64,000 bases of DNA from Phycisphaerales bacterium (GTDB lineage Bacteria; Planctomycetota; Phycisphaerae; Phycisphaerales; UBA1924). Positions within the stretch are counted from its first letter, which is position 1. The number at the start of each line of letters is the position of its first letter. The stretch covers positions 1-64,000 of the forward strand of contig JADYYE010000036.1 of assembly GCA_020853815.1 (NCBI GenBank), read 5' to 3'. The position numbers and the translations under genes were made by a program. A model generated the notes under the pieces. The model saw only the letters and a list, made by a program, of their open reading frames with translations. It was not told the origin of the DNA and searched no databases. Positions 55,016 through 63,078 of the stretch are shown one piece after another.

Positions 55016-56743
55016 ATGTCGCGCCCGAGTGTCTATCTCGAAACGTTCGGCTGCCAGATGAACGAGCTCGATTCGGAGCTCGTCGCCGGGCAGCTCCACG
55101 CGCTGGGCTATCGCTTTGTCGATGAGCCCGAGGGCGCGCAGGTCATCCTGTACAACACGTGCTCGGTGCGCGAGCACGCGGAGCAAAAGGTGTGGAGCCG
55201 CCTGGGCGAGCTGGCGATCCGCAAGCAGGACGACCCCGCGCTGGTCGTGGGCGTGCTGGGCTGCCTGGCGGAGCGCGACGGCGTGGCGCTCGTGAAACGC
55301 ATGCCGGTGGTCGACGTTCTGTGCGGGCCGGGCGAGCTCGACAAGCTGCCCTCGCTGCTCGACAACGCGTATCGCACGAGACAGTCGCTCCTCTCTGATC
55401 GCGCCACGGCGACCGACGCCGATCGGCGCAGCGCGTCCCAGGTCGCGCTGCAGGGAAACAGCTCGCGGCGCAGCGCGACCCTTGCGGCGGCGCAGGACTC
55501 CCTGGAGATGCTCGATCTCTCGCGGGCGACGTCGCCCCTGGACACGATGGACGAGGACCACCCGAGCGCGGGCGCGGTGCGCAAGCGATCGGCGTACGTG
55601 CGGATCACGCGCGGGTGCAACAAGTTCTGTACGTACTGCGTCGTGCCCTTCACGCGCGGCGCGGAGGTGCACCGCCCGCCCGAGCACATCATCGACGAGT
55701 GCAAGAAGCTGGCCGACGCGGGCGTGATTGAGATTACGCTCCTCGGCCAGACGGTGAACCACTACCGATTCGAGCACGGGGCGGCGGTGACGATCGGCGG
55801 CGTGGTGCAGCCCCAGAAGGGGCGCTCGTACGCGGGCGGTCATCGGCGCGACCCCTTCGCGGGATCGAGCGTGACGACGTTCGCCGACCTGCTGTCGCGG
55901 ATTCACGAGGAGGTGGCGTCGATCGAGCGGCTGCGGTTCGTGACGAGCTACCCGCGCGACTTTGGCGACGACGTGCTGGAGGTGATCCGCGATCACCCGC
56001 GGGTCTGCCGGTATCTTCACGTGCCGGCGCAGTCCGGGAGCGACCGCGTACTGAAGCTGATGAACCGCGGGTACACGGTCGCGGAGTATCTGGAGTTCGT
56101 CGATCGCGCCCGCGGGTTTCTGCACGAGCCCGAGAAGGGAAGGCCGCTCTCGATCTCGGGCGACATCATCGTGGGGTTCCCGACGGAGACCGAGGCGGAC
56201 TTTGAGGCGACGATCGGGTTGATCGAGCGTGTGCGCTACAAGAACTGCTTCATTTTCAAGTACTCGCCGCGTCCCGGGACGACGGCGTTCGACAAGCTCG
56301 ATGACGATGTGCCCGACGCGATCAAGCGCCGGTGGAACAACACGGCGCTGGATGTGCAGAGCCGCATTTCCGACGAACTCTCGCGCGAGTCGATCGGGCG
56401 AACGCTCGACGTGTTCGTCGAGGGGCTCTCACGCATGGAAGAAAAGAAGCGCGAACGCCCGGCGAAGGCGTGCGGCGGCGGCGTGTCGCTCACGATCGGC
56501 GGGAAGGTGATCCACTCGCACGCGGACGAGGACGACGAAGATTGCGGGTGCTCCGCGCCGGAAGCCGGCGAGCCGAGTGCCGCGACGACGCAGCTCTCGG
56601 GGCGGACCGACGGCGACCACATCGTGTTCTTTGACGTGCCGAGCGATCGCCGGGCGGAGGAACTGATCGGGAGCATCGTTCCGGTGCGGATCGAGCGCGT
56701 GCAGCGTCTGTCGCTGTTCGGGCGGCTGAGCGGGCAGCGCTAG
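55016..56743 (+). CDS. miaB: tRNA-2-methylthio-N6-dimethylallyladenosine synthase
   Basis: Methylthiotransferase acting on A37 of tRNAs after MiaA. It has an N-terminal UPF0004 cluster with Cys13, 49 and 83 and a radical-SAM motif Cys201-X3-Cys205-X2-Cys208. It is 575 residues, over 100 more than usual. The extra segments are at about 122-185 (Ser/Arg/Asp-rich), 245-285, and a C-terminal insert (about 465-520) within the TRAM region carrying HSHADEDDEDCGCS, rich in His, Asp and Cys. The start is ATG 55016. Confidence 0.92.
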   Translation: MSRPSVYLETFGCQMNELDSELVAGQLHALGYRFVDEPEGAQVILYNTCSVREHAEQKVWSRLGELAIRKQDDPALVVGVLGCLAERDGVALVKRMPVVDVLCGPGELDKLPSLLDNAYRTRQSLLSDRATATDADRRSASQVALQGNSSRRSATLAAAQDSLEMLDLSRATSPLDTMDEDHPSAGAVRKRSAYVRITRGCNKFCTYCVVPFTRGAEVHRPPEHIIDECKKLADAGVIEITLLGQTVNHYRFEHGAAVTIGGVVQPQKGRSYAGGHRRDPFAGSSVTTFADLLSRIHEEVASIERLRFVTSYPRDFGDDVLEVIRDHPRVCRYLHVPAQSGSDRVLKLMNRGYTVAEYLEFVDRARGFLHEPEKGRPLSISGDIIVGFPTETEADFEATIGLIERVRYKNCFIFKYSPRPGTTAFDKLDDDVPDAIKRRWNNTALDVQSRISDELSRESIGRTLDVFVEGLSRMEEKKRERPAKACGGGVSLTIGGKVIHSHADEDDEDCGCSAPEAGEPSAATTQLSGRTDGDHIVFFDVPSDRRAEELIGSIVPVRIERVQRLSLFGRLSGQR

Positions 56744-56757
56744 CGAAGGACCACACG

Positions 56758-56784
56758 CACGGACGCGAAGACGCGTCCGTGGCA
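56758..56784. repeat. Extragenic palindrome, copy A (AAGA loop)
   Basis: Arms CACGGACGCG and its exact complement flank AAGA, followed by GCA. The loop and the tail are shared with the two other hairpins downstream, but the stem sequence differs. It begins 14 bases after the miaB stop. Confidence 0.85.
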
Positions 56785-56803
56785 GGGCGCGTGGCGTGAT
56801 GGG

Positions 56804-56836
56804 CACCGATGTCGAAGACGACATCGGTGGCACGCC
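56804..56836. repeat. Extragenic palindrome, copy B (AAGA loop)
   Basis: Arms CACCGATGTCG and its exact complement flank AAGA, followed by GCACGCCG. It is identical to copy C. Confidence 0.9.
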
Positions 56837-56887
56837 GAGCCCGAGAGCACGGCGCGTGGCCAAACGGTTGGGCACGGCACCCAAGAG

Positions 56888-56920
56888 CACCGATGTCGAA
56901 GACGACATCGGTGGCACGCC
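56888..56920. repeat. Extragenic palindrome, copy C (AAGA loop)
   Basis: A second perfect copy of the B hairpin and tail, 84 bases downstream. The sequence between B and C is not repeated. Together with copy A it forms a three-hairpin cluster after miaB. Confidence 0.9.
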
Positions 56921-57034
56921 GGGCCGACGTATTCACTTGTCAAAGACGCCGGGGTTGCGCGGCGGGTGATGGGCCGCCGGTTGGCCCCGGTGAGGGCGCG
57001 GGGTTCACGCACGCGCTCTCCACACAGGGGGCGG

Positions 57035-57227
57035 ACGGACACTTTGGTGCGCACGGAAGCGGTTGTAAGTAGGCACTAGGCACTAGGCACTTGGCACTAG
57101 GAAAGGCCATAAGACAAGGCCGTGGAGGAGGTTGCGCGAGGTGGGAAATCGCGCGAAGATTTTTTTCGGGAATCTGGAAAGAGGGGAAAAAGACGGACAC
57201 TTTGGTGCGCACCAAGGCGGTGATAAG
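57035..57227. repeat. Direct repeat pair containing GGTGCGCACC, and heptamer TAGGCAC array
   Basis: A 20-base block beginning ACGGACACTTTGG occurs at 57035-57054 and 57193-57212, followed in both by a similar tail (GGAAGCGGTTGTAAG / CAAGGCGGTGATAAG). In the second copy the palindrome CTTGGTGCGCACCAAG is complete. Between them, at 57070-57101, is a four-and-a-half-copy heptamer array of TAGGCAC. No gene is supported across this 513-base miaB-recG interval. Confidence 0.85.
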
Positions 57228-57256
57228 CGGGGACTAACAGAAACACACGCGCGAGG

Positions 57257-59389
57257 TCAGCCGACGTCGCCGAGGGCGAGGCCCTGGCCGTGGGCCTTGA
57301 GGACGCGGCGTTTCAGCAGAGATTCCTCGGGGCGATCGAGGATGGGCGAGCCGGCGACCCAGTCCATCGCGTCGCGGCGGGCCATGGCGAGGAGGTCCCG
57401 GTCGCGCACGAGGTCGGCGACGCGGAACGCGGGCGCGCCGGACTGACGCGAGCCGAAGAGTTCGCCCATGCCGCGCAGCTCGAAGTCCTTTTCGGCGAGC
57501 GCGAAGCCGTCGCCGGTGGCGGCGATGGCGGCGAGGCGTGCGCGGGCTTCTTCGGTGGTTGGGTCGGCGATGAGGATGCAGACGGAATCGTGCGTGCCGC
57601 GGCCGACGCGCCCGCGCAGCTGGTGGAGCTGCGAGAGCCCGAAGCGATCGGCCTGCTCGACGACCATGATGGCGGCATTGGGGACGTCGACGCCGACCTC
57701 GATGACGGTGGTCGCGACGAGCACGTCGATGCGGGCGTCGCGGAAGGACTTCATGATGCGTTCGCGGTCGCGCGACGGGAGCCGCCCGTGGACCGCTTCA
57801 ACGCGGCGTGATTTGAGCGGGCCTTTGGTGAGTTGTTCGAGCACGTCGGTCACGCCGCGGATGTCGGCGCCCGAGGCGTCCTCGCTGGCGTCGATGGCGG
57901 GGACGACGACGTAGGCCTGCCGGCCTTTTTCGAGGCGTTTGTCGACGAACGAATAGACCTCGTCGCGCTGCGGCGATTGGACGACGCGGGTGCGGATGGG
58001 CTTGCGCCCCGCGGGGAGCGAGCGGATGGTGGAGACATCGAGATCGCCGAAGATCGTGATCGCGAGCGTTCGCGGGATGGGCGTGGCGGTCATGACCAGG
58101 ACGTGCGGCGTGACGCTTTGAGCGCCGGGGGAATCTTCTTTGGAGACGGCGCCCTTGGAGCGGAGCGCGGCCCGCTGGTGCACGCCGAAGCGGTGCTGCT
58201 CGTCGATGACGGCGACGGCGAGCGACTTGAACTCGACCTGGTCGGTGATGAGGGCGTGGGTGCCGATGAGGAGGTCGATCTGCCCTTCGCGGAGGGCCGA
58301 GAGGAGTCCGTCGCGGGCGTCGCCGGTGACGCTGGCGGTGAGGAGCGCGACGCGGACGCGCGAGCCATTGAGCATGCGCGAGATCGACGCGAAGTGCTGC
58401 TCGGCCAGGAGCTCGGTGGGCGCCATGAGGGCGGACTGATGGCCGTCGGCGACGGCGAGGAGCATGGCGTAGAGCGCGACGACGGTCTTGCCCGAGCCCA
58501 CGTCGCCTTGGATGAGGCGGTTGGAGGGCACGGGGGAGGAGAGGTCGGCGGTGATTTCCTTGATGACTTCGTCCTGGGCGTCGGTGAGCTGGAAGGGGAA
58601 TCGAGCACGGATGTGCGCATCGAGTTTTTCGGTCCAGGGGAGGGCGGGGGCGCGCAGGCGTGTGCGCAGCTCGGCCCGCTTGAGCGCGACGGAGACCTGG
58701 AGCATCAGCAACTCGTCGTAGGCCAGGCGGCGAACGGCCCGCGCCGCTTCCTCCATGGTCTCCGGGCGGTGGAGCATCCGGTACGCCGCGCGCAGCTCGG
58801 GAAGATCGCGCGCGGCGCGGAAGGGCTCGGGGAGATGGTCCTCGAGCTGCGGGAGCGCCCCGTCGAGGACGGCGTCGATGGCGCGTTCGATCCGCGCGCT
58901 GTCGATCTCCTCGCTGGCGGGGTAGACGGCTCGGATCCTGGCTTCGCGTCGATCGGGCTCGGCGTGTTCGGGGCGGAGTGGTTCGAGCTTGGGGTTGGTG
59001 AGTTGCAGGCCGTAGCCGAAGGACTTGGCCTTGCCCTGCACGCGGACGCGCATGCCGGGGATGACCTTGTCGCGCATGTAGGGGGCATTGAACCAGACGA
59101 GATCGAGGCGGCCGGTGGCGTCCATGAGGACGGCCTCGAAGCGTGAGCGTTTGCCATTGCCGACGGGGCGTGTCGCGACGATCTCGCCGCGGGTGCTGAC
59201 GATCTGACCGGGGAGCAGCTCGCGGACGTTGGTTTCGGCCTCGTGTCGTTCGTGTCGGAGGGGGATGTGGGCGATGAGCTTGCCGACGTTGGTGAGGCCG
59301 AGGGCGGCGAGCTGGTCGGCGGTGCGCTGGCCGATCCCCTTGATCGGTGCGAGGGGCGAGGTGAGGGAGATGGAGGCGGCGTCGGGCAT
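57257..59389 (-). CDS. recG: ATP-dependent DNA helicase RecG
   Basis: 710 residues. RecG reverses stalled replication forks and branch-migrates Holliday junctions. N-terminal wedge/OB domain (PIKGIGQRTADQLAALG), helicase with Walker A QGDVGSGKTVV, DEQHRFG box, TATPIPRTLA, LVATTVIEVGVD, QLRGRVGRG motif VI, and the RecG-type C-terminus. The ATG at 59389 was chosen because it starts the family N-terminus; an upstream in-frame TTG is less likely. No good ribosome site is seen at either. The stop at 57257 lies next to the repeat area after miaB. Confidence 0.96.
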   Translation of the reverse strand: MPDAASISLTSPLAPIKGIGQRTADQLAALGLTNVGKLIAHIPLRHERHEAETNVRELLPGQIVSTRGEIVATRPVGNGKRSRFEAVLMDATGRLDLVWFNAPYMRDKVIPGMRVRVQGKAKSFGYGLQLTNPKLEPLRPEHAEPDRREARIRAVYPASEEIDSARIERAIDAVLDGALPQLEDHLPEPFRAARDLPELRAAYRMLHRPETMEEAARAVRRLAYDELLMLQVSVALKRAELRTRLRAPALPWTEKLDAHIRARFPFQLTDAQDEVIKEITADLSSPVPSNRLIQGDVGSGKTVVALYAMLLAVADGHQSALMAPTELLAEQHFASISRMLNGSRVRVALLTASVTGDARDGLLSALREGQIDLLIGTHALITDQVEFKSLAVAVIDEQHRFGVHQRAALRSKGAVSKEDSPGAQSVTPHVLVMTATPIPRTLAITIFGDLDVSTIRSLPAGRKPIRTRVVQSPQRDEVYSFVDKRLEKGRQAYVVVPAIDASEDASGADIRGVTDVLEQLTKGPLKSRRVEAVHGRLPSRDRERIMKSFRDARIDVLVATTVIEVGVDVPNAAIMVVEQADRFGLSQLHQLRGRVGRGTHDSVCILIADPTTEEARARLAAIAATGDGFALAEKDFELRGMGELFGSRQSGAPAFRVADLVRDRDLLAMARRDAMDWVAGSPILDRPEESLLKRRVLKAHGQGLALGDVG

Positions 59390-59464
59390 AAAGAGCGGAA
59401 GTGGGGAGGAGGCAAAGAGGCGAAGTGGCAACGTGTCGAAGAGGCGAAGCGGGCCTGGTGAGTG

Positions 59465-59812
59465 TCACTGGGGCGGCGCGGGCTTGGACGGTGGTTGCTG
59501 GGCCGGGTCGATTTCGCGGAGGTATTGCCAGGAGTAGAGGCCGGTGTCGTGTCCGTCGCTGAAGCGGATCTTGATGGCGTAATTGCCGACGAGCTCGGCG
59601 TCGGTGGCGACGAGCGGGCCGGAGCGAGAGACGGCGGACGCGGGGAGCACGGTGAGCGGGTTCTTGGCGATCTCCTCGCGGAGGTGCTTCATGTCGGCGG
59701 AGGGCGACATCTTGCGGAGGTAGGCGATGGAGAAGTACGAGGTCGTGCCGTCGTCCCACTCGATGGAGAGGCCGCGGTCTTTCTTGAGGTCGAGCTTTGT
59801 TGGAGTGGTCAC
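59465..59812 (-). CDS. DUF971 (gamma-butyrobetaine hydroxylase N-terminal-like) protein
   Basis: 115 residues resembling the DUF971 domain (TKLDLKKDRGLSIEWDDGTTSYFSIAYLRKMSP, later FSDGHDTGLYSWQYLREID). The domain is found alone in many bacteria, near iron-sulphur metabolism genes, and fused at the N-terminus of gamma-butyrobetaine hydroxylase; its function alone is unclear. GTG 59812 is chosen; longer frames overlap pyrF. It is divergent from pyrF, with only 17 bases between starts, and 75 bases separate its stop from the recG start. Confidence 0.85.
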   Translation of the reverse strand: MTTPTKLDLKKDRGLSIEWDDGTTSYFSIAYLRKMSPSADMKHLREEIAKNPLTVLPASAVSRSGPLVATDAELVGNYAIKIRFSDGHDTGLYSWQYLREIDPAQQPPSKPAPPQ

Positions 59813-59829
59813 GCTCGTATTGTTGGTGC

Positions 59830-60696
59830 ATGAACAGCACGGGAGCGGGCCAGGCGTCGAGGCGGTTTTCGGATCGGCTGGTGGAGGCGATCGGCGCGTC
59901 GGGATCGCCGGCGTGCGTGGGGCTTGACCCGGTGCTGGAGAAGCTGCCGGAGGAGCTGCGGGCGCGGTTTCACCAGCCGTCGGAGGCGTTCGCGGAGTTC
60001 TGCCGGGTGGTGCTGGAGGTGTGCCGGCCATTTGTGGGGGTTGTGAAGCCGCAGGCGGCGTGCTTTGAGCGGTTCGGCGCGGCGGGCGTGGCGACGCTGG
60101 AAAAGACGTGTCGATTGGCGAAGTTGCTCGGGTATGTGGTGGTGCTGGACGCCAAGCGCGGCGACATCGGCGTGACGGCGGAGCATTACGCGGCGTCGGC
60201 GGCGCACGCATCGGCGGACGCGATCACGCTGAACGGGTACCTCGGCCCGGAGACGGTCGAGCCGTATCTGAGGGCGGGGTTGGGCGTGTTCGTGCTGGTG
60301 CGCACGAGCAATCCCGGTGGCGATATCGTGCAAACGCCGAAGCTGGCGGATGGGCGGAGCGTCGCGGAAATGATGGCGGATCACGTTGCGGCGCTCGGGG
60401 CGGCGTGGATGGGCGCGAGCGGCATGAGCGACGTCGGCGCGGTGGTGGGGGCGACCAAGGCCTCGGAGGGCGCGGCGTTGCGGGCGCGCATGCCCACGCA
60501 GTTCTTCCTTGTGCCGGGCTATGGGGCGCAGGGCGGGACGGCGGCGGACGTGGCGAGGCTGCGCACGCGCGATGGCGGCGGCGTGCTGGTCAACGCGAGC
60601 CGATCGGTGATCTTTGCGGAGGGTTCCGGCGCGTGGCACGAACGAGTGGGTGCGGCGGCGAAGAGGATTGGGGAAGAGTTGAGAGAGATGAAGTAG
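59830..60696 (+). CDS. pyrF: Orotidine 5'-phosphate decarboxylase (type 2)
   Basis: The last enzyme of UMP synthesis. The 288-residue protein belongs to the longer class-2 subfamily. It has the active-site motif LDAKRGDIGVTAEHY (Lys and Asp catalytic residues), VGLDPVLEKLP at the N-terminus, VRTSNPGG and VPGYGAQGG. ATG 59830 lies 17 bases from the divergent GTG start at 59812, with no clear ribosome site. It ends at an octamer array. Confidence 0.94.
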   Translation: MNSTGAGQASRRFSDRLVEAIGASGSPACVGLDPVLEKLPEELRARFHQPSEAFAEFCRVVLEVCRPFVGVVKPQAACFERFGAAGVATLEKTCRLAKLLGYVVVLDAKRGDIGVTAEHYAASAAHASADAITLNGYLGPETVEPYLRAGLGVFVLVRTSNPGGDIVQTPKLADGRSVAEMMADHVAALGAAWMGASGMSDVGAVVGATKASEGAALRARMPTQFFLVPGYGAQGGTAADVARLRTRDGGGVLVNASRSVIFAEGSGAWHERVGAAAKRIGEELREMK

Positions 60697-60851
60697 AAGT
60701 CACGAAGTCACGAAGACACGAAGACACGAAGACACGAAGACACGAAGACACGAAGTCACGAAGTCACGAAGTCACGAAGACACGAAGTCACGAAGACACG
60801 AAGACACGAAGACACGAAGTCACGAAGTCACGAAGTCACGAAGCCACGAAG
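60697..60851. repeat. Octamer tandem repeat, unit AAG(T/A)CACG
   Basis: About 19 copies of the unit, alternating between the AAGTCACG and AAGACACG forms, start directly at the pyrF stop codon. No spacers separate the units, so it is not a CRISPR. Long frames running through it translate as ETKTRRHED-like periodic peptide and are artefacts. Confidence 0.95.
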
Positions 60852-60956
60852 AAATACGCCGTGAGTCGTGAGAGATCGTGGGAGTGGTTTTGGAGAGCTG
60901 CGCCGGCAGGCAGGGTTCCGAGGGGGAGATTGTGGCGCATGACTGGGGGCGGGCGC

Positions 60957-60988
60957 GAAAAAAAGCCCGGAGCCTTTCGACCCCGGGC
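60957..60988 (-). terminator. Intrinsic terminator for the leftward gene at 61030
   Basis: Read leftward, GCCCGG and CCGGGC arms with a mostly paired loop region precede eight T. It lies 40 bases after the stop of the gene at 61030-61761. Confidence 0.85.
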
Positions 60989-61029
60989 CGCGAGAACCAA
61001 CGTGAAACCTGGCGTGAAGTCTGGTTCGA

Positions 61030-61761
61030 TCAGGCGCGACGACGGCGGGCGGCCGCGAAGATACCCATGCCGGTGAGGACCAAAGCGCCCGGAGTGGGGA
61101 CGTTGCTGGAGGCGGAGTAGGAGCCTTCGGCGAACCACTGCTGGGAGGGGTACATGTCTCGATTGAGTGTGACGCCCTGGCTGCTCATGTCATAGGGGAT
61201 CTGTCCGCTGGTGTTGAGGGCCGAGAGTGTGTACTGGAATCCCTGGGGATCGACGAACTGTCCGGGCTGGAGGCCGTAGCCTGGGAGGGTGGAGCCGTGC
61301 CAAGACATGTTGATGGAGGCGGCACCGAAGTTGTCGGCGCCGAAGCCGGCGGTGCTGTACCAAGAGTCTTGGCCACCGCGTGCGGTGAAGAGGCCTCCGG
61401 AGAAGGTCGTGACCAAGAGGGGGCTCATTGATGAGAGATCGAGGAAGGTGAACTCTCCGGAGACGAAGTAGTTGTGGGAGAAGTCGCCGTTGCCGAGCGG
61501 AATGCTGCCGGCGTAGGCGAGATCGAATTGGGCGATGAGGCGGGTCGAGAAGGTAAGGGTGGGGAGCGGTCCGTTGTTGTCGTCGACGAGGAGATCGAGC
61601 TTTCCGCCGGGCAGGATGCCGTCGCGGAACTGATTGGCGGCGGGTCCGCCGAAGAAAGTCCAGTGGTGGTCGGCGGTGTCCGACGCGAAGCTGAAGAACG
61701 CGGCATTCGCGGAACCAGCAACGAGGGCCATCCCGGCCAATGCGGTAAGGGTGTACTTCAC
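61030..61761 (-). CDS. Secreted protein with PEP-CTERM-like tail
   Basis: 243 residues: signal peptide (KYTLTALAGMALVAGSANA), a beta-rich body, and a tail of PTPGA, hydrophobic TGMGIFA and ARRRRA. The layout is that of exosortase substrates, as in the genes at 4071 and 5334. GTG 61761 is chosen: GGAAGGAGCG precedes it by 5-10 bases and it opens the signal peptide. The frame is open upstream by a further 120 codons, but this is noncoding. The body is not recognised. Confidence 0.82.
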   Translation of the reverse strand: MKYTLTALAGMALVAGSANAAFFSFASDTADHHWTFFGGPAANQFRDGILPGGKLDLLVDDNNGPLPTLTFSTRLIAQFDLAYAGSIPLGNGDFSHNYFVSGEFTFLDLSSMSPLLVTTFSGGLFTARGGQDSWYSTAGFGADNFGAASINMSWHGSTLPGYGLQPGQFVDPQGFQYTLSALNTSGQIPYDMSSQGVTLNRDMYPSQQWFAEGSYSASSNVPTPGALVLTGMGIFAAARRRRA

Positions 61762-62061
61762 GGTCGCTCCTTCCTCCGCGAGACGCCACACAACCCCGGG
61801 GCGCTCGGTGAGCGCAACCCGGGGCGCGGTTCTCGCGCTCCAGTGGGAAGGTGCCCCAGGTTTTGGGACATGCCAGCAAAGTTGGAAAAATCGTTGCAGA
61901 CGGTGCAGATGGATCGATTGTGGTCTGATTGGTCCGGTATTTCGCGGATTCAATTCACTTCTGGGGACAATTCTGCACGGATTCCTACTAGAGACCAAAC
62001 GTAGATTCGGGTAAAATGTATTGAATTGGATCAGCGAAGGAAAAAGGGCGAAGAGTGGTGC
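61762..62061. other. Divergent promoter region
   Basis: 300 bases between a surface-protein gene and the toxin-antitoxin candidate. It is relatively AT-rich in its right half (61880-62040) and includes TTGGAAAAATCG- and GTAAAATGTATTG-like tracts, plausible promoter elements. No gene is supported. Confidence 0.5.
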
Positions 62062-62616
62062 ATGTCGATTGACTGTCCAAAGCTCGTTCAGATTGCGGCG
62101 GCGTTTCTGCGCGAGTCGCCCGGTCATCGCATGAGCTACCTTCGACTCCTGAAATTGATGTATCTGCTTGATCGCGAGTCGGTGGCCGAGACCGGGCTGA
62201 CGGCGAGCGGCGATCGCTCATTCGCCATGAAGCACGGCCCAGTGCTTAGCGAGACGTTTGACATCATCAAGAGTGAGAGCATCCACTCGCCGGAGTGGGA
62301 GTCGTACATCGAGAAGTCGGGCTATTCCGTTCTGCTCCTGCGGGATCCCGGGAACGACCGACTCTCCAGGTTTCAGCTTCGGGCGATCCAAGGTTTGACC
62401 GATCGGTTCAGGAGCGATGACGATTGGAGCCTGGTGGAGCACACCCACACGCTCCCGGAGTGGCAGCGGAACGACCCCGGAAATTCGTCGCGCGAGATTC
62501 CCTTCGAGCATGTGCTCGAAGCCGTAGGGCGGGGATCAGAGTCCGAGGCAATCCGGGCCGAGGTCGAAACGGAGGACGCCATCCGGCGGTTTCTTGAATC
62601 GAAGCGCCAGGCTTGA
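62062..62616 (+). CDS. Panacea-domain (DUF4065) antitoxin candidate
   Basis: 184 residues. The central motif LKLMYLLDRESVAETG with SGDRSFAMKHGPVLSETFDIIK matches the Panacea/DUF4065 (SocA-like) antitoxin domain. Panacea is known to pair with many unrelated toxins and neutralise them. ATG 62062 is chosen; a frame start 36 bases earlier is also possible. Its stop overlaps the next gene start, the typical arrangement of a type II toxin-antitoxin pair. Confidence 0.83.
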   Translation: MSIDCPKLVQIAAAFLRESPGHRMSYLRLLKLMYLLDRESVAETGLTASGDRSFAMKHGPVLSETFDIIKSESIHSPEWESYIEKSGYSVLLLRDPGNDRLSRFQLRAIQGLTDRFRSDDDWSLVEHTHTLPEWQRNDPGNSSREIPFEHVLEAVGRGSESEAIRAEVETEDAIRRFLESKRQA

Positions 62617-62972
62617 AGCTGGGTGACGCATTCCTCTACACCGAGGTAGCGATCGGTGCCCATTTGCATTTCGTGATTTCGGATCCCTACATGAACGCCG
62701 AGCGGGTCGTGGTGGTGAGCGTCACAACGCTACGAGCCCAAGCGGATCAGGCGTGCGTGCTTCATCCCGGCGAACATCCGTTCATTGAGAGGCCTTCGTA
62801 CGTCTTCTACGCCAAGGCGAAGATTCTGCCTCTTGCCTTCATCACTCGCTACACGACGCGCATGGAGCCCGCGTCGGATCGGGTGTTGGAGAGGCTACTG
62901 GAAGGAGCGGCGAGTTCAGAACATCTGGAAACGGGAATCCGGTTTCTGCTGGAGCAGCAGGGCCTCGTCTGA
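62613..62972 (+). CDS. Candidate toxin, partner of the Panacea antitoxin
   Basis: 119 residues, beta-rich, with SDPYMNAERVVVVSVTTLR and GEHPFIERPSYVFYAKAK. TTG 62613 overlaps the antitoxin stop (TTGA), implying coupling. The HPFI-SYV-Y sequence is a recurring pattern in small proteins beside DUF4065, but I do not identify the family; a PemK/MazF-like barrel or an ADP-ribosylating or other fold is undetermined. No catalytic residues are assigned. Confidence 0.7.
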   Translation: MKLGDAFLYTEVAIGAHLHFVISDPYMNAERVVVVSVTTLRAQADQACVLHPGEHPFIERPSYVFYAKAKILPLAFITRYTTRMEPASDRVLERLLEGAASSEHLETGIRFLLEQQGLV

Positions 62973-63078
62973 ACACGCACGCCGCTGATGGTCTGATGAC
63001 CGGAACGGGGCGCGGATCGCGAGCGAGTCCCGACGCTTGCCACCGGCACCGCGGCCTGTGTTCGAGGTGGACAAGCTA

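Noticed and set aside
59813-60211. 133-codon upstream extension of the DUF971 protein
   Set aside because: It lies antisense to pyrF and is Pro/Ala/Thr-rich without the domain.
60697-60851. Possible CRISPR array
   Set aside because: The 8-base units are contiguous with no spacers and there are no cas genes.
60108-61076. Rightward frame of 322 codons covering pyrF and the octamer array
   Set aside because: Out of frame with pyrF; the periodic basic-acidic peptide comes from the repeat.
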